A stretch of 10,915 nucleotides of DNA. Origin: Alphaproteobacteria bacterium. Its GTDB lineage: Bacteria; Pseudomonadota; Alphaproteobacteria; Sphingomonadales; Sphingomonadaceae. The notes beneath the pieces are model-generated. The model saw only the letters and a program-made list of their open reading frames with translations, was not told where the DNA came from and did not search any database. Positions 8,809 to 10,915 of this stretch are shown here, piece after piece. The position numbers and the translations under genes were made by a program. Position 1 is the first letter of the stretch; every line of letters starts with the position of its first letter. The stretch is from the NCBI GenBank assembly GCA_018970965.1, contig JAGWVG010000035.1:1-10915 (forward strand), read 5' to 3'.

Positions 8809-9978
8809 TTAGCGCGGCGGCAAGACCGACTTCAGGACACGCAGCACATTGCCGCCCATCACCTTGGCAATCTCATCCCGGCTAAAGCCTTCATCCAGCA
8901 AAGCCTGTGTTACATGCGCCAAGCCTGCCGTATCAAAAGGCGTGGTTGTCGCGCCATCAAAGTCTGACCCCAAAGCGACATGGTCAATCCCCACCAAATC
9001 GCGCACATGGCGCATCGCCTTTGCAATGGCGCGTGGATCGGTGGAACAAATCGCTGCGTCCCAATAGCCAATACCCACCACGCCACCGGTGCGGGCAACG
9101 CCCCGAATTTCGGCATCTGTCAAATTGCGGTTGACCTTGCACGTTGCTTGCACGCCGCCATGGCTGGAGACAACGGGTCGTGTCGCAAGGCGAAGGATAT
9201 CGGCCACCGCAGCATGGCTGCTATGGGCGATATCCACCACCATGCCGCGCGCTTCCATATCGGCCAAAATCTGTTTGCCGAGCGGCGTCAGCCCGCCTTT
9301 TTTCTCGCCATGCATCGATCCGGCGACTTCATTATCAAAGAAATGGGCAAATCCCGCCATGCGGAAGCCCGCTTTGTAAAGGACATCCAAATTGGCGCGC
9401 TTGCCTTCCAAATTTTGCAGGCCCTCAATTGACAGCAGCGCCCCCACAGGCACGGCCCCGCCCTTGGCGCGGGCGGCGACCAGCGCGTCGAGGTCTGCCG
9501 CGCTGCGTATAATTCGCAACTGCCCTTTCGCGGCAGCTTCCGCTCGGCGCAGTTTTTCTGCATGCCAGAGTGAGCGTTCGAGCAGTGATGTCCATGTCCG
9601 CACCGGTTGCATCTGGCCAATGGCAAGCGCGGTAATGTTATCCGTATTCGAAGGGTTGGCATCGTAATTTTGACCGCGCGGGGTTTTTGTTACGGATGAA
9701 AACACTTGCAGGCCAACATGGCCTTCTTCCAAGCGGGGCAAATCAATATGGCCGCGATCTGCCCGGTCGAGCAGATTGCGTTTCCACATCAAAGTATCGC
9801 CATGCAAATCGGCAATAAACAGGCTGTTGTGCAAGGCCTTAGCTTCGGGGCTGACGACCTGTGCAGTGGGCACCAGCTTGTTCATCGATTCTTCTGCCAG
9901 CTTTGGCGAGAAAGCAAAAAAGCTGATGATGGCGACGGCCAGAAGCAGGCCCAATCCAGTCAAAATACGACGCATCAT
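8809..9978 (-). CDS. Membrane dipeptidase, peptidase family M19
   Basis: The product (388-389 residues) belongs to the renal dipeptidase-like M19 zinc hydrolases, which cleave dipeptides, including ones with a D-amino acid at the C-terminal side. Expected metal ligands are visible: H59 and D61 in DLHGDT, E185 in SIEG, H252 in DIAHSS and H273 in SSHGG; D339 in GSDFDG is the usual catalytic-site aspartate. The H252-H273 spacing of 21 matches renal dipeptidase. A hydrophobic stretch at about 5-23 without a clear cleavage site suggests an N-terminal membrane anchor with the enzyme in the periplasm. It overlaps folA by ATGA if the ATG at 9978 is used; a second ATG at 9975 has better Shine-Dalgarno spacing. 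The physiological substrate is unknown; peptidoglycan-derived or nutrient dipeptides are both plausible. Confidence 0.92.
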   Translation of the reverse strand: MMRRILTGLGLLLAVAIISFFAFSPKLAEESMNKLVPTAQVVSPEAKALHNSLFIADLHGDTLMWKRNLLDRADRGHIDLPRLEEGHVGLQVFSSVTKTPRGQNYDANPSNTDNITALAIGQMQPVRTWTSLLERSLWHAEKLRRAEAAAKGQLRIIRSAADLDALVAARAKGGAVPVGALLSIEGLQNLEGKRANLDVLYKAGFRMAGFAHFFDNEVAGSMHGEKKGGLTPLGKQILADMEARGMVVDIAHSSHAAVADILRLATRPVVSSHGGVQATCKVNRNLTDAEIRGVARTGGVVGIGYWDAAICSTDPRAIAKAMRHVRDLVGIDHVALGSDFDGATTTPFDTAGLAHVTQALLDEGFSRDEIAKVMGGNVLRVLKSVLPPR

Positions 9979-10463
9979 CCCCTCCGTTTGAGCGTCACGA
10001 AATCATAGCCGGGGCGATCTCCCTCGGCCGGATGTGCTTCGCGCGCCGCCTCAATCCAATCCGCCCCAAAGGCTTCCAAAACCGTGTCACCCTTTGGGCT
10101 TAAATGGACTTCGGTCACCTCAATCCGATCTGCGCGTGGCAAGAACAGCCGGTAAATTTCAGCTCCACCGATAATCGACACATGTGGCGCATTCGCCATG
10201 CGCATCGCATCTTCAACGCTGGCCGCGACTTCCGCGCCTTCATCCGCCCAATCCGTATTGCGCGTCAGCACAATATGGCGTCGGTCGGGCAATAAACCGG
10301 GCAGGCTATCAAAGGTTTTGCGGCCCATGATCATCGGCGCGCCAAGGGTCAGTTGTTTGAAGCGGCGTAGGTCGGCCGGCAAATGCCACGGCAATTTGCC
10401 ATCCACGCCAATTACGCCGTTATCGGCGCGCGCGACGATGAGGACGACCTCGGGGTGGTTCAT
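9975..10463 (-). CDS. folA: Dihydrofolate reductase
   Basis: This 162-residue cytoplasmic enzyme reduces dihydrofolate to tetrahydrofolate with NADPH and is the target class of trimethoprim. Landmarks are [20 protein letters not shown] (16-35), containing P25-W26 and the active-site acid D31, the NADPH-binding [10 protein letters not shown] (46-55), and IIGGAEIY (97-104). Length is typical of the chromosomal type. Nothing here shows a resistance variant. The start codon overlaps the thyA stop as ATGA with no good Shine-Dalgarno, so translation likely depends on thyA. The pairing is functional: ThyA releases the dihydrofolate that FolA recycles. Confidence 0.97.
   Translation of the reverse strand: MNHPEVVLIVARADNGVIGVDGKLPWHLPADLRRFKQLTLGAPMIMGRKTFDSLPGLLPDRRHIVLTRNTDWADEGAEVAASVEDAMRMANAPHVSIIGGAEIYRLFLPRADRIEVTEVHLSPKGDTVLEAFGADWIEAAREAHPAEGDRPGYDFVTLKRRG
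9979..9985 (-). promoter_or_regulatory. Strong Shine-Dalgarno bearing on the dipeptidase start
   Basis: GGAGGGG on the minus strand lies inside the last codons of folA. Its GGAGG core is only 2 nt from the ATG at 9978 but 5 nt from the directly following ATG at 9975, so the second Met (protein of 388 residues starting MRRILTG) is the likelier start. It also indicates that the dipeptidase has its own initiation signal as well as coupling to folA. Confidence 0.6.
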
Positions 10464-10915
10464 ACGGCCACCGGCGCAGAAATATGGGGATGCGCCTCAT
10501 AGCCTTCGATCACGAAATCCTCATAGGTATAGCCATCAATCTGATCAGGCTTGCGGAGGATCTTGAGCCGCGGCAGCGGCTTGGGCTCACGCGCCAATTG
10601 CGTCTTCGCTTGCTCCAGATGGTTCAGGTACAAATGGCAGTCACCCCCCGTCCAGATAAACTCTCCCGGCTCCAGCCCGGCTTGTTGTGCCAACATATGG
10701 GTGAGAAGGGCATATGACGCGATGTTGAACGGCACGCCCAAAAACACATCGGCGCTGCGCTGATAAAGCTGCAGCGATAATTTGCCGTTGCCGACCCAAG
10801 TTTGGAACAAACAATGGCATGGTGCGAGCGCCATTTGGCCAATTTCGCCAGGGTTCCAGGCACTGATAATCTGGCGGCGTGAGGCCGGGTTGGTCTTTAG
10901 CTGCTGCACCAAGTC
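10460..10915 (-). CDS. thyA: Thymidylate synthase, C-terminal part (5' end outside window)
   Basis: The visible 151 residues are the C-terminal part of classical folate-dependent thymidylate synthase, which methylates dUMP to dTMP using methylene-tetrahydrofolate and yields dihydrofolate. The active-site cysteine is in LAPCHCLFQ, and exactly 119 residues run from it to the C-terminus, as in the 264-residue E. coli enzyme, so roughly 113 N-terminal residues are missing. The dUMP-binding [16 protein letters not shown] and [13 protein letters not shown] blocks and a PVAV end are intact. The reading frame is open to the window edge (first codon seen is Asp); a TTG at 10910-10912 is an internal Leu codon, not a start. 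The stop overlaps folA. The operon promoter presumably lies at or upstream of the missing 5' end. Confidence 0.97.
   Translation of the reverse strand, partial: DLVQQLKTNPASRRQIISAWNPGEIGQMALAPCHCLFQTWVGNGKLSLQLYQRSADVFLGVPFNIASYALLTHMLAQQAGLEPGEFIWTGGDCHLYLNHLEQAKTQLAREPKPLPRLKILRKPDQIDGYTYEDFVIEGYEAHPHISAPVAV

Noticed and set aside
10463..10490. Possible independent promoter or ribosome binding site for folA
   Set aside because: Only a weak GGTGG is seen inside thyA; the ATGA overlap suffices to explain translation by coupling.

Overview
The window reads as an ordinary chromosomal stretch of an alphaproteobacterium, most likely a member of the Sphingomonadales. The clues are moderately high GC, dense gene packing, a PabB-PabC fusion, a small TIGR02001/TorF-type porin, and the run thyA-folA-M19 dipeptidase-ribF-ileS-lspA-DUF3035 lipoprotein. 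The lineage call rests on remembered protein families and gene order, not on a database search. No mobile element, phage gene, CRISPR array, tRNA or rRNA was seen.

Left third, plus strand (1-4006). A bifunctional aminodeoxychorismate synthase/lyase (PabB-PabC fusion, p-aminobenzoate branch of folate synthesis) is followed after 110 bp by a class I aspartate-type aminotransferase. A 183-bp gap with unusual inverted repeats then leads to a secreted TorF-family outer-membrane porin. The 110-bp gap has a candidate promoter whose -10 box overlaps a perfect 14-bp palindrome. The 183-bp gap has two near-identical palindromic sites in inverted orientation, five helical turns apart, plus a separate 7-bp hairpin.

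Centre. A strong hairpin flanked by A- and T-runs (4024-4062) lies between the 3' ends of the porin and the minus-strand operon and can terminate transcription from both sides.

Right two thirds, minus strand (10915 down to 4081). A tight operon runs thyA (5' end outside the window), folA, membrane dipeptidase, ribF, ileS, lspA, DUF3035 lipoprotein. thyA/folA and folA/dipeptidase overlap by ATGA; ileS/lspA and lspA/lipoprotein overlap by 8 bp; the other two gaps are 22 and 66 bp. ThyA produces dihydrofolate, which FolA recycles. RibF makes FMN and FAD, IleS charges tRNA-Ile, and LspA removes lipoprotein signal peptides directly upstream of a gene for a predicted lipoprotein. With pabBC, the window carries both an early (pABA) and a late (dihydrofolate recycling) part of folate metabolism, in separate transcription units.

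No convincing undescribed system was found. The parts most worth a second look are the inverted-repeat region before the porin, the palindrome before the aminotransferase, and the two poorly characterised products (DUF3035 lipoprotein and M19 dipeptidase) in a housekeeping operon.
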